Counted from the first letter of the stretch, positions 1-7,531 are shown. The stretch: 9,736 bases of DNA from Candidatus Tagabacteria bacterium CG_4_10_14_0_2_um_filter_40_13 (GCA_002792165.1 PFNV01000011.1:1-9736); one strand, 5' to 3'. The notes: a model not told the origin generated them from the letters alone. Made by a program: numbers and translations.

Positions 1-1
1 T

Positions 2-958
2 ATTTTTCAAAGAGAACTTCGCAGATTTTTTTCCACATTCGGATTTTTGGGCGTTGCCCGCAGATTTATGCCGCCGTCGGAAATGGCAATGAAGACGGTA
101 AGCCACAGCGTTGGGCGCATGGCCAGCGAAAAAATCGGCGCCTTGATAATTTTTCCCGGGAGAGAGCAGATAAACAGGCATCTTGAGGGCGGTAATCGTC
201 TAAACGGTGAAATTTCTGAACCGCTTCTTTTGAGCATTTTCGATAAAACATCTCCGGGCCATGACGGCGCCACGATTATCGAAAGTAATCGCATCAGAAA
301 ATTTGCCGTTCACCTGCCTCTTGCGGAGCAGATTGAAAAAGTAAGGCATCTGGGTTTGCGCCACCGGGCGGCTTTGGGTCTTTCCGAACGTTCAGACGCA
401 TTCATTATAGTTGTTTCGGAAGAAAGAGGCGTTATTAGCGTTGTGCAGAACGGAAAGATTATGCAAATGCAGGATGAAGCCGAATTGAAAAGGCGGCTTC
501 TTGAATTTTACAAGGAAAAATTTCCTCAACTTAATTTATTCAATCTTTCCCGCTGGTTTGTTAAGAATGTTTTGCTTTTGACTATTTCATTTATAATTGC
601 GCTTGGAATATTTTCCGTGGTTAACTCCAGATTTGCGTTGGTTCAGCGCAACTTTGTCGTTACTCCCGAATTCAGCAATATACCGGCCGAAATAATTATT
701 AATGATGTTTCGCCTCAAGAAGTGATTTTGACATTAAAAGGACGTGGCTCCGATTTTGATGTTTTTAAACCGGAAAGTTTGAGGGTATTGGTTGATGTTG
801 GCGCGCTTTTTAATATTACAAAAGCTGGTTGGCATCGTGTTTCTATCACAGATAAAGAGATAGAATCGCCGTTTAATTTATCGGTAATAAAAATAGACCC
901 TTTGAGTATTCGGGTTCAGATTATCAAGAAAGATTCCTCAGTCCCGCCCGTCAAATAA
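2..958 (+). CDS. Diadenylate cyclase fused to a YbbR domain (CdaA-CdaR-like), 5' end cut off
   Basis: Probably makes the second messenger c-di-AMP from two ATP at the inner face of the membrane. The frame is open from base 2 with no credible start, and its first residues (IFQRELRRF) match the linker just before the DisA_N domain of CdaA, so the gene begins upstream and probably encodes CdaA's N-terminal membrane helices there. Counting from the first visible codon, the cyclase domain spans about residues 40-155, with both catalytic motifs intact: HDGA (D88 G89 A90) and RHR (120-122). A hydrophobic helix at about 187-208 follows, then one YbbR-type beta domain at about 215-310. In Bacillus, CdaA and the YbbR protein CdaR are separate adjacent genes; here they appear joined, with one YbbR unit rather than several. 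No terminator is visible before uvrB. The domain call is strong; the regulatory role of the YbbR part is inferred. Confidence 0.88.
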   Translation: MFQRELRRFFSTFGFLGVARRFMPPSEMAMKTVSHSVGRMASEKIGALIIFPGREQINRHLEGGNRLNGEISEPLLLSIFDKTSPGHDGATIIESNRIRKFAVHLPLAEQIEKVRHLGLRHRAALGLSERSDAFIIVVSEERGVISVVQNGKIMQMQDEAELKRRLLEFYKEKFPQLNLFNLSRWFVKNVLLLTISFIIALGIFSVVNSRFALVQRNFVVTPEFSNIPAEIIINDVSPQEVILTLKGRGSDFDVFKPESLRVLVDVGALFNITKAGWHRVSITDKEIESPFNLSVIKIDPLSIRVQIIKKDSSVPPVK

Positions 959-991
959 AAACGCTGTGAGGATTAATTGGCAAACTAAGGT

Positions 992-1020
992 TCGACAAGA
1001 ATAATATAATTTGGTATATA
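992..1020 (+). promoter_or_regulatory. Promoter of the uvrBAC operon
   Basis: TCGACA (992-997), a 17-base spacer and TATATA (1015-1020) form a sigma-70-type promoter, with an extended -10 TG at 1012-1013. The expected transcript start, about 7 bases after the -10, falls at or next to the ATG at 1028. A perfect TATAAT at 1005-1010 lies 10 bases upstream but has no good -35 at proper spacing. I see no LexA box of the Escherichia or Bacillus type. Confidence 0.45.
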
Positions 1021-1027
1021 TAGGGGT

Positions 1028-2875
1028 ATGAGGCCGCGGGAGCGGTCTGTTAATGCTATGGGAATTTTTAAACTCAAGTCCAATTACAAACCGACGGGCG
1101 ATCAGCCGAAAGCGATTGAACAGCTGGTTAAAGGCGTAAAAAATGGCGACAGATACCAGACGCTTTTGGGCGTGACAGGTTCAGGCAAAACTTTTACGAT
1201 GGCGAATATCATCAGTCAATTTGATATGCCTGTTTTGGTTATCGCCCCGAACAAAGTTTTGGCGGCACAGCTTTACCGCGAATATAAAAATTTTTTTCCG
1301 GAAAATTCGGTGAATTATTTCGTTTCCTATTACGATTATTACCAGCCCGAAGCGTATATGCCGATTACAGATACTTATATTGAAAAAGAATCAATGATAA
1401 ATGAAGACATTGACCGTTTGCGGCATAAGGCGACGAGCGCTTTACTTTTGCGCAAAGACGTGATTGTCGTGGCTTCTGTTTCCTGTATTTATAATCTCGG
1501 CGTGCCGATAGAATATTTCGGTTCGGCTTTGCATTTGGAAACTGGAAAATTCATAACCCGCGGAGACCTTTTAAGGCAACTGGTTAAAATGCAATTTTTA
1601 AGAACCAGCGGCGCATTAAAAAGGGGATATTTTCGCCTTCGGGGAGATGTTTTTGAGATTTCACCTGCTTCCGGAGAAAGTATTTTCCGCATCGAGCTTG
1701 AAGAACAAAAAATCGGAGAAATCGCGCTTGCGGATCCCGTGACCAGAAAGATTAAGGAAGTTTTAAATGAAATAGTAATTTTTCCGCCGAAACATTTTAT
1801 TTCCAGCGAGCCGAAAAGAGAACAGGCAATAAAAGAAATTAAAAAAGAACTGAAAGAACGCCTGAAATTTTTCGAAGAGCAAAAAATGTATCTTGAAGCC
1901 GAACGTTTGGAGCGAAGAACGAGATATGATATGGAAATGCTTAAAACCATCGGCTATTGCCACGGCATTGAAAATTATTCCCGTCATTTGGCGGGAAAAT
2001 TGGCCGGAGATCCGCCGGACACCCTTTTGGCGTATTTTCCGGCCGGAAAATTCCTTACCATTATAGATGAATCGCATATTGCCATTCCTCAAATAAGGGG
2101 AATGTACGAGGGCGACCAGGCGCGGAAAAATATTTTAGTTCAATATGGCTGGCGCTTGCCTTCGGCACAGGACAACAGGCCTTTAAAATTTACCGAATTT
2201 GAAAAACGGGTAGGCCATGTTATTTGCACTTCGGCAACACCCGCAGATTGGGAATTAAAGCGCTCCTCGCAGGTAGTGGAACAAATTATCAGGCCAACCG
2301 GACTGATTGATCCGCCTGTCGAGGTTAGAGCCGTATTCGATAAAAAGACAAATAAAACCCAGGTGGATGATTTGATGTTTGAGCTGAAAAAGATCGTCAA
2401 GAAAAAAGAAAGAGCCATTGTAAATGTTTTAACAAAAAAGATGGCGGAAGATTTCAGCGATTTTTTGACAAAAGCAGGATTCAAAGTCCGTTGGATGCAT
2501 TCTGACACAAAAACTTTGGAAAGAGCGGAAATACTGACTAATTTCCGCAAAGGCGAATTCGCGGTTCTAGTGGGAGTTAATTTGCTTCGCGAGGGCTTGG
2601 ATTTGCCGGAAGTAACTTTAGTCGCGATTTTGGATGCCGACCGCGAAGGATTTTTGAGAAGCGAAACTTCCTTGATTCAAACAATGGGTAGAACCGCGCG
2701 CAACATAGATGGCAGAGTAATTTTATACGCCGATAATATAACCGGTTCGCTGAAACGAGCGATGAACGAAGCGGAACGCCGAAGAAAAATTCAATTGGCA
2801 TACAACAAAAAATACGGCATAACGCCGAGGTCGATTGAAAAGCAAATAGAAAATTTGTTGGATTTGGAAAAATGA
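1028..2875 (+). CDS. uvrB: UvrB, excinuclease ABC subunit B, lacking the C-terminal UVR domain
   Basis: DNA damage-verifying helicase-like ATPase of nucleotide excision repair: it is loaded by UvrA, holds the lesion and recruits UvrC. Numbering from the inner ATG at 1058: Walker A GVTGSGKT 38-45, beta-hairpin YYDYYQPEAYMP 91-102, Walker B DESH 337-340, GVNLLREGLDLPEV 506-519, and helicase motif VI QTMGRTARN 541-549. The inner start gives 605 residues. E. coli UvrB is 673, and this protein stops just after the GITP segment where the family continues into a linker and the UVR hairpin that binds UvrC. Start choice is open: ATG 1028 fits a leaderless transcript, while ATG 1058 gives the conventional N-terminus (FKLKSNYKPTGDQP). 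Neither has a convincing Shine-Dalgarno. The stop overlaps the uvrA start as ATGA. The identity is secure. Confidence 0.97.
   Translation: MRPRERSVNAMGIFKLKSNYKPTGDQPKAIEQLVKGVKNGDRYQTLLGVTGSGKTFTMANIISQFDMPVLVIAPNKVLAAQLYREYKNFFPENSVNYFVSYYDYYQPEAYMPITDTYIEKESMINEDIDRLRHKATSALLLRKDVIVVASVSCIYNLGVPIEYFGSALHLETGKFITRGDLLRQLVKMQFLRTSGALKRGYFRLRGDVFEISPASGESIFRIELEEQKIGEIALADPVTRKIKEVLNEIVIFPPKHFISSEPKREQAIKEIKKELKERLKFFEEQKMYLEAERLERRTRYDMEMLKTIGYCHGIENYSRHLAGKLAGDPPDTLLAYFPAGKFLTIIDESHIAIPQIRGMYEGDQARKNILVQYGWRLPSAQDNRPLKFTEFEKRVGHVICTSATPADWELKRSSQVVEQIIRPTGLIDPPVEVRAVFDKKTNKTQVDDLMFELKKIVKKKERAIVNVLTKKMAEDFSDFLTKAGFKVRWMHSDTKTLERAEILTNFRKGEFAVLVGVNLLREGLDLPEVTLVAILDADREGFLRSETSLIQTMGRTARNIDGRVILYADNITGSLKRAMNEAERRRKIQLAYNKKYGITPRSIEKQIENLLDLEK
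1031..1048 (+). other. GNRA-loop hairpin at the uvrB start
   Basis: AGGCCGC (1031-1037) pairs with GCGGTCT (1042-1048), seven base pairs including one G-T, closed by the loop GGGA, which fits the GNRA tetraloop class. It lies between the two candidate uvrB start codons (1028 and 1058). It could influence start choice or uvrB translation. The fold is read by eye only. Confidence 0.4.
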
Positions 2876-5415
2876 AAGATAAAATTATTATCAAAGGCGC
2901 GCGAGTCCATAATCTGAAAAATATAGACGCGGAGTTGCCTAAAAATAAGCTGATTGTCATTAGCGGGGTTTCCGGAAGCGGAAAATCGTCTTTGGCGTTT
3001 GACACGATTTTCGCGGAAGGTCAGCGCAGATATATCGAATCTTTATCACCTTATGCCAGACAATTTTTGGGACAGATGGATAGGCCGGATGTTGATGAAA
3101 TTACCGGTTTATCGCCGGCAATTGCCATTGACCAGCGCGCTTTGTCGCATAATCCTCGTTCCATTGTCGGTACTCTTACGGAAATTTATGACTACATGCG
3201 CGTTTTATACGCCCGGCTCGGTGAAGTATATTGTCCAACGTGCGGAACAAAAATTGAAAAACTGGCTTTGGAAGAAATGGTGGACATTATCATAAACAGA
3301 GGCAAGGAGATGAAAGAAAGTCACGCGCTTATTTTGGCGCCGGTTGTGCGAGGGAGAAAAGGGGAATATTACCAGCTTCTTTATGATTTTCTGGGAGAAG
3401 GATTCGGGCAGGCGAGAATTGACGGGAAAATACATTCTTTGCACGAAAAAATAAAAATGTCGCGCTATAAAGCGCACGATATTGATATTGTGATGGACAG
3501 GGTGATGTTATCCGACGAAAGCCGGCTTTTTGAAGCGGTGGAAAACGCGATTCATTACAGCGAAGGATTGGTGAAAGCGGTTTTCCGCGAGAAATCTGGT
3601 TCGACAAAGCTTACCACAAGCAAATCACCGACGGAATTTTTGCTTTCCGCTCTTCGCACCTGTCCGAAAGATAATTTTTCTTTTCCCGAAGTCGAGCCGA
3701 GACTGTTTTCTTTTAATAGTCCGGCCGGCGCATGTCCCACTTGCCACGGTTTGGGCAAGACAGATTTATTTTTAAAAACGGTTTGTCAGAATTGTGCAGG
3801 AAAAAGATTGAAGCCGGAGGCTTTGGCCGTAAGAATCAATAAGAAAAATATCTACGAAGCCACCGCGCTTACGATAGACAGTGCCTATGAATTTTTTACT
3901 ACGTACGAAAATAAATTAAACGCCCGGAATAAATTAATTGCCGAAAATTTACTTAAAGAAATAATCAACCGCCTCGGCTTTTTGCTTGAAGTTGGCCTGG
4001 ATTATCTTACTTTGCGCAGGGAAGCGGAAACTCTTTCGGGCGGAGAAGCGCAAAGAATTCGCCTGGCGTCCCAAATTGGTTCGGGATTGTCGGGAACGCT
4101 TTATGTTTTAGATGAGCCGACTATCGGCCTTCATGAGCGCGACAGCGACAAACTGATAAAAACATTGAAAGCGCTAAGAGACCAAAATAACACTGTAATT
4201 ATCGTTGAACATGACGAAAAAACAATTAAATCGGCGGACCACCTTCTTGATTTGGGGCCGTTGGCGGGTAGACATGGCGGAGAAGTTGTCGCTAACGGAA
4301 CGATAGATGATTTATTAAAACATGCCTCAAACTACGAGAATTCTTTTACTTTAAAATATCTGAAAGGGGATTTGAAAATTTCTTTGCCGAAATACCGTAG
4401 GACGAAAATCAGCGAAGAAATAAAGATTATCGGCGCCCGCGCCAACAATCTGAAAAATATAGATGTATCTATTCCTTTGAGGAAATTTGTTTGTTTGACC
4501 GGAGTTTCCGGAAGCGGGAAATCTTCGCTTCTTTATGATGTTTTGTACACGAATATAAATAAGGTTAAGGCGCGCATTGAAGGGCCGCTGGCGAAAGCGT
4601 CAAAATTACTCGGAACCGAGTATATAGATAAGGCGGTTGTTGTTAACCAGTCGCCGATAGGCCGCACTCCGCGTTCTAATCCCGCAACCTATACCGGAAT
4701 TTTTACTCCCATCCGCGATTTTTTCGCGGAACTTCCTGAAGCGCGCGAAAAAGGATATTCGGCGTCGCGTTTTTCTTTTAATGTTGCTGCCATTAGAGGC
4801 GGCGGAAGATGCGAATCGTGTGAAGGCGCGGGATTCAATTTGATAGAAATGCATTTTCTGCCTCCGATTCTGGTGAAATGTGAAGTTTGTCAGGGGAAAA
4901 GATTCAACCGCGAAACTTTGCAGGTGAGATATAAAAAGAAAAATATTAGCGAGGTTCTTAATCTGACTATTGACGAAGCTTTGCCGTTTTTTAAAGATAT
5001 TTATACTATAACCGACAAGCTGAAAGTTTTAAAAGAAGTCGGATTGGGATATTTGCAGTTGGGGCAATCCGCCACAACTCTATCCGGCGGAGAAGCGCAA
5101 AGGATAAAGCTCGGCAGGGAATTGACGCATCCTTTGGGAAGGCGGACACTTTATTTGCTGGATGAGCCGACAGTCGGGCTTCATTACCACGATGTCGCGA
5201 TGCTTTTGGAAGTTTTAAATAAACTTGTGGAAAAAGGGAATACCGTTATTGTCATAGAACACAATATGCAAGTCATAAAATGCGCGGATTATGTAATTGA
5301 TTTGGGACCCGAAGGAGGAGAAAAAGGCGGTCGCGTCATCGTCAAAGGAACGCCCGAAGACGTGGCGCAGAATAAACATTCTTATACCGGCGCGTATTTA
5401 AAAAAATATTTATGA
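2872..5415 (+). CDS. uvrA: UvrA, excinuclease ABC subunit A, lacking the insertion domain
   Basis: Tandem ABC ATPase that scans DNA for bulky lesions and loads UvrB. Features in order: Walker A1 GVSGSGKSS 32-40; CPTC 121-124; UvrB-binding region about 125-250; CPTC 288-291 and CQNC 305-308; signature LSGGEAQR 388-395 with DEP 414-416; Walker A2 544-552; NQSPIGRTPRSNPATYTG 592-609; zinc cysteines C647, C650, C670 and C673; second LSGGEAQR 737-744; DEP 764-766. It is 847 residues against 940 in E. coli. The difference is almost wholly between CPTC 288 and CQNC 305, where the family carries the insertion domain of about 100 residues and this protein has 13. C264 keeps only half of the usual CxxC: the second position is D267. 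The gene overlaps uvrB and uvrC by ATGA with no clear Shine-Dalgarno, suggesting coupled translation. It keeps the UvrB-binding region, so it is not a UvrA2-type paralogue. Confidence 0.97.
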   Translation: MKDKIIIKGARVHNLKNIDAELPKNKLIVISGVSGSGKSSLAFDTIFAEGQRRYIESLSPYARQFLGQMDRPDVDEITGLSPAIAIDQRALSHNPRSIVGTLTEIYDYMRVLYARLGEVYCPTCGTKIEKLALEEMVDIIINRGKEMKESHALILAPVVRGRKGEYYQLLYDFLGEGFGQARIDGKIHSLHEKIKMSRYKAHDIDIVMDRVMLSDESRLFEAVENAIHYSEGLVKAVFREKSGSTKLTTSKSPTEFLLSALRTCPKDNFSFPEVEPRLFSFNSPAGACPTCHGLGKTDLFLKTVCQNCAGKRLKPEALAVRINKKNIYEATALTIDSAYEFFTTYENKLNARNKLIAENLLKEIINRLGFLLEVGLDYLTLRREAETLSGGEAQRIRLASQIGSGLSGTLYVLDEPTIGLHERDSDKLIKTLKALRDQNNTVIIVEHDEKTIKSADHLLDLGPLAGRHGGEVVANGTIDDLLKHASNYENSFTLKYLKGDLKISLPKYRRTKISEEIKIIGARANNLKNIDVSIPLRKFVCLTGVSGSGKSSLLYDVLYTNINKVKARIEGPLAKASKLLGTEYIDKAVVVNQSPIGRTPRSNPATYTGIFTPIRDFFAELPEAREKGYSASRFSFNVAAIRGGGRCESCEGAGFNLIEMHFLPPILVKCEVCQGKRFNRETLQVRYKKKNISEVLNLTIDEALPFFKDIYTITDKLKVLKEVGLGYLQLGQSATTLSGGEAQRIKLGRELTHPLGRRTLYLLDEPTVGLHYHDVAMLLEVLNKLVEKGNTVIVIEHNMQVIKCADYVIDLGPEGGEKGGRVIVKGTPEDVAQNKHSYTGAYLKKYL

Positions 5416-6560
5416 ATTTATTGCTTCAGGTCAAAAAATTACCGATGAAGCCGGGAGTTTATCTTTTTCTCGATAAATCCGGGAAGCCTTTGTATGTCGG
5501 CAGAGCGACTTTTTTGAAAAGGCGCGTTTTGAGTTATTTCCAGAGGCTGCGGGACACGCGCTTGGCGGAAATGCTCAATTTGGCAGTAAAAATAAAACAC
5601 TATAAAACCGATAATCTTTTGGAGGCGATTATATTGGAAGCAAACCTTATTAAAAAATATTGGCCGAAGTATAATGTAAAGGAAAAAGACGATCGCTCTT
5701 TTATTTATATTGTGATTCCGAAAACCGATTATCCGAGGCCGTTTATCGTGCGTAAAAGAGAGTTGCAGAAATTTGTTCCAAACGCCGCGGTCTTCGGACC
5801 ATACCAAAGCTTGTCTTTGATAAAAAACGCATTACGTATTATCAGGAAAATTTTTCCGTACAGCATATGCCGGATTAATTCAGGAAAACCGTGTTTTGAT
5901 TACCAGATAGGATTATGTCCCGGCGCCTGCGCGGGAAAAATAAGCAAAGAAAATTACCAGAAAAACATTGAAAATCTTATTTTGTTTTTGAGAGGAGAAA
6001 AGAAAAAACTTCTGAAAAAATTAAAATCGGAAAATCCTCTTGCAATTTTGGGCTTAAAACACATTCAGGACGTTGCTTTGATTTCAAGAGATGATGTGCC
6101 AGTAGGACAATTCAGCAGGATAGAAGGATATGATATATCGCATTTAACCGGAAAAGAGACGGTCGGTTCAATGGTGGTATTTACCGGCAATGTTATTGAT
6201 AAAACGCAATATCGCTTATTCAAAATAAAAAAAGCGCCGGCAAATGATGATTTGCGTGCGCTGGAGGAAGTAATCACGAGGCGTTTTAGTCATCCGGAAT
6301 GGCCGCGGCCCGACCTTATCCTTATTGACGGCGGAAAACCGCAGATAGATTATATTTCAAAAGTTTTAAAAAAGAGAAATATAGACATTCCGCTCGTTGG
6401 AATATCCAAATTCGGCGGAGATAAATTGGTTTTTGCGCCAAAAATAAAATCATCGCTTAAAGAGTTGATTCAGACAATAAAAGGCATTTTGTTGAAAGTT
6501 AGGGAAGAAGCTCACCGGTTTGCGTTAAAAACAAGCCGCAGGCAAAGAAATATGTTATAA
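5412..6560 (+). CDS. uvrC: Minimal UvrC, excinuclease ABC subunit C
   Basis: Dual nuclease that cuts on both sides of a lesion held by UvrB. The N-terminal GIY-YIG domain (about 1-95) has GVY 15-17, YVG 28-30 and the metal ligand E76. A cysteine cluster follows (C153, C161, C169, C173), matching the positions of the cysteines reported to bind an Fe-S cluster in E. coli UvrC. The RNase H-like nuclease domain (about 236-382) keeps the acidic and His residues D241, D280, D306 and H368. It is 382 residues against 610 in E. coli. Missing are the UVR motif and the next roughly 120 residues, replaced by a short link at about 200-236, and the C-terminal tandem helix-hairpin-helix, since the protein ends 14 residues after H368. 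The lengths fit clean loss rather than frameshift: the next gene begins 8 bases downstream. ATGA overlap with uvrA; no Shine-Dalgarno. Confidence 0.95.
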   Translation: MNLLLQVKKLPMKPGVYLFLDKSGKPLYVGRATFLKRRVLSYFQRLRDTRLAEMLNLAVKIKHYKTDNLLEAIILEANLIKKYWPKYNVKEKDDRSFIYIVIPKTDYPRPFIVRKRELQKFVPNAAVFGPYQSLSLIKNALRIIRKIFPYSICRINSGKPCFDYQIGLCPGACAGKISKENYQKNIENLILFLRGEKKKLLKKLKSENPLAILGLKHIQDVALISRDDVPVGQFSRIEGYDISHLTGKETVGSMVVFTGNVIDKTQYRLFKIKKAPANDDLRALEEVITRRFSHPEWPRPDLILIDGGKPQIDYISKVLKKRNIDIPLVGISKFGGDKLVFAPKIKSSLKELIQTIKGILLKVREEAHRFALKTSRRQRNML

Positions 6561-6561
6561 T
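6553..6561 (+). promoter_or_regulatory. Extended -10 promoter for the 6569 gene
   Basis: TGTTATAAT is a perfect extended -10. It overlaps the last codon and stop of uvrC and ends 7 bases before ATG 6569, so the transcript should start at or beside the start codon. No -35 is recognisable, as is usual for extended -10 promoters. The gene may also be read from the uvr operon. Confidence 0.5.
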
Positions 6562-6568
6562 TAAAACG

Positions 6569-7162
6569 ATGGAAATCGTTTCTCATGCTTTTTGGGCCGC
6601 TACTGTTGCTAAGGCGGTAAATAAAAAAATGAAGAATCCTGTCCATGTTTGGCAGGGAGCTTTTTGGGGCATATTCCCGGATCTTCTGGCTTTTTCATTG
6701 CTGTTCGCGTGGCTATTCGTACAATTTATTTTTGGCGGATTAACAATTTCCAATTTAATCCCGCGATTTCGCCAGCCGGGAGCTTCGCAACCGGCGGCAA
6801 GAATGGAAACATCGGGAGAAATATTACCCGTTTTCCAGTGGACTTCGCTTCTTTACAATATTGGGCACAGTTTGGTCACTTTCGTTTTGGTTTTCGGCAT
6901 TCTTTTTTTAATCTTTCGGCGGCCTATCTGGGAAGTTTGCGGCTGGCTTTTTCATATTTTGATAGATATTCCGACGCATTCCTATCAATATTACCCAACC
7001 CCTATTTTATGGCCGTTTTCCGGATGGAAATTCCGTTATGGCATATCATGGGGAACGTCGTTGTTTTTAATGATTAATTACATCGCGATTATCGTTGTTT
7101 ATTTTTTCTTTTGGAAAAAGAAAAAGCTAAAAAACTATCAAGGTCGTTTAAAATTAAAATAA
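6569..7162 (+). CDS. Polytopic membrane protein, YdjM-like putative metal-dependent hydrolase
   Basis: Integral membrane protein of 197 residues and unproven function. Hydrophobic segments lie at about 32-58, 98-117, 120-134 and 163-181, followed by a Lys-rich C-terminal tail likely to be cytoplasmic. Polar residues embedded in or beside these segments form a pattern like that of membrane-bound metal-dependent hydrolases of the YdjM/DUF457 type: SHAFWA (H6), FPD (D38), NIGHS (H100), and HILIDIPTHS (H129, D133, H137). A catalytic or metal-binding role for these His and Asp residues is inferred from that resemblance. The segment at 66-85 is a polar loop. The gene follows uvrC by 8 bases, so a link to DNA damage response is possible (E. 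coli ydjM is a LexA-regulated gene), but it has its own predicted promoter. Moderately sure of the family, not of the activity. Confidence 0.75.
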   Translation: MEIVSHAFWAATVAKAVNKKMKNPVHVWQGAFWGIFPDLLAFSLLFAWLFVQFIFGGLTISNLIPRFRQPGASQPAARMETSGEILPVFQWTSLLYNIGHSLVTFVLVFGILFLIFRRPIWEVCGWLFHILIDIPTHSYQYYPTPILWPFSGWKFRYGISWGTSLFLMINYIAIIVVYFFFWKKKKLKNYQGRLKLK

Positions 7163-7171
7163 TTATAAATA

Positions 7172-7180
7172 TGATATAAT
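7172..7180 (+). promoter_or_regulatory. Extended -10 promoter for the SHOCT gene
   Basis: TGATATAAT is a perfect extended -10 ending 6 bases before ATG 7187, which again predicts an mRNA that begins at the start codon. No -35 or Shine-Dalgarno is visible in the 24 bases between the two genes. Confidence 0.5.
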
Positions 7181-7186
7181 AAAAAT

Positions 7187-7501
7187 ATGATGAGTTTAAT
7201 CAATTTTTTCATCCCGTTAACGAACGATTATTTTTGCGCCGAAGGCGACGCTACTTGCTCACAAATAACTTACGGGTCCGGATGGGGGTATATCGGCGGA
7301 AGTATGGTTATGATCGTATTTTGGCTACTGGCGATAGCCGGAATTATTTTTTTGGCGCGTTATTTGGTCAGAAGACAGGAGAATGACGACCATCACCATC
7401 ATCACGAGAAAACCGCTTTGGATATTCTTCAGGAACGCTATGCGAAGGGAGAAATAAGCAAGGAAGAATACGAAAGCAAAAAGAAAGATATACTTAGTTA
7501 A
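7187..7501 (+). CDS. Membrane-anchored SHOCT-domain protein with a His run
   Basis: Small protein of 104 residues. Residues 1-37 are a probable external segment with two cysteines (C17, C24) that could form a disulfide. A single transmembrane helix spans about 39-60, followed by RR (62-63), which suggests a cytoplasmic C-terminus. Then comes an acidic and His-rich linker, DDHHHHH (67-73), and a SHOCT motif at about 76-104 (ALDILQERYAKGEISKEEY). SHOCT is a short helical module found at the ends of many membrane proteins and thought to mediate oligomerisation; this is a bare anchor plus SHOCT version. The five His might bind metal, which is inference. ATG 7190 is an equally possible start. Confidence 0.8.
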   Translation: MMSLINFFIPLTNDYFCAEGDATCSQITYGSGWGYIGGSMVMIVFWLLAIAGIIFLARYLVRRQENDDHHHHHEKTALDILQERYAKGEISKEEYESKKKDILS

Positions 7502-7519
7502 TTTTTTTATCCTTTTCTG

Positions 7520-7531
7520 ATTCGCGCGAAT
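7520..7531 (+). repeat. Perfect 12-bp palindrome between the SHOCT and DUF167 genes
   Basis: ATTCGCGCGAAT is its own reverse complement, with CTG (7517-7519) and CAG (7534-7536) flanking it as further partial arms. It lies 19 bases before the DUF167 start and could be an operator or a weak stem. A 12-bp palindrome is expected once or twice by chance in a window this size. Confidence 0.3.

Noticed and set aside
960..1030. LexA-type SOS box in front of uvrB
   Set aside because: Neither the Escherichia CTGT-N8-ACAG pattern nor the Bacillus GAAC-N4-GTTC pattern is present.
5407..6560. UvrC truncation caused by a frameshift
   Set aside because: The frame is clean through the last catalytic His, and only 8 bases separate it from the next gene, leaving no room for a helix-hairpin-helix remnant.
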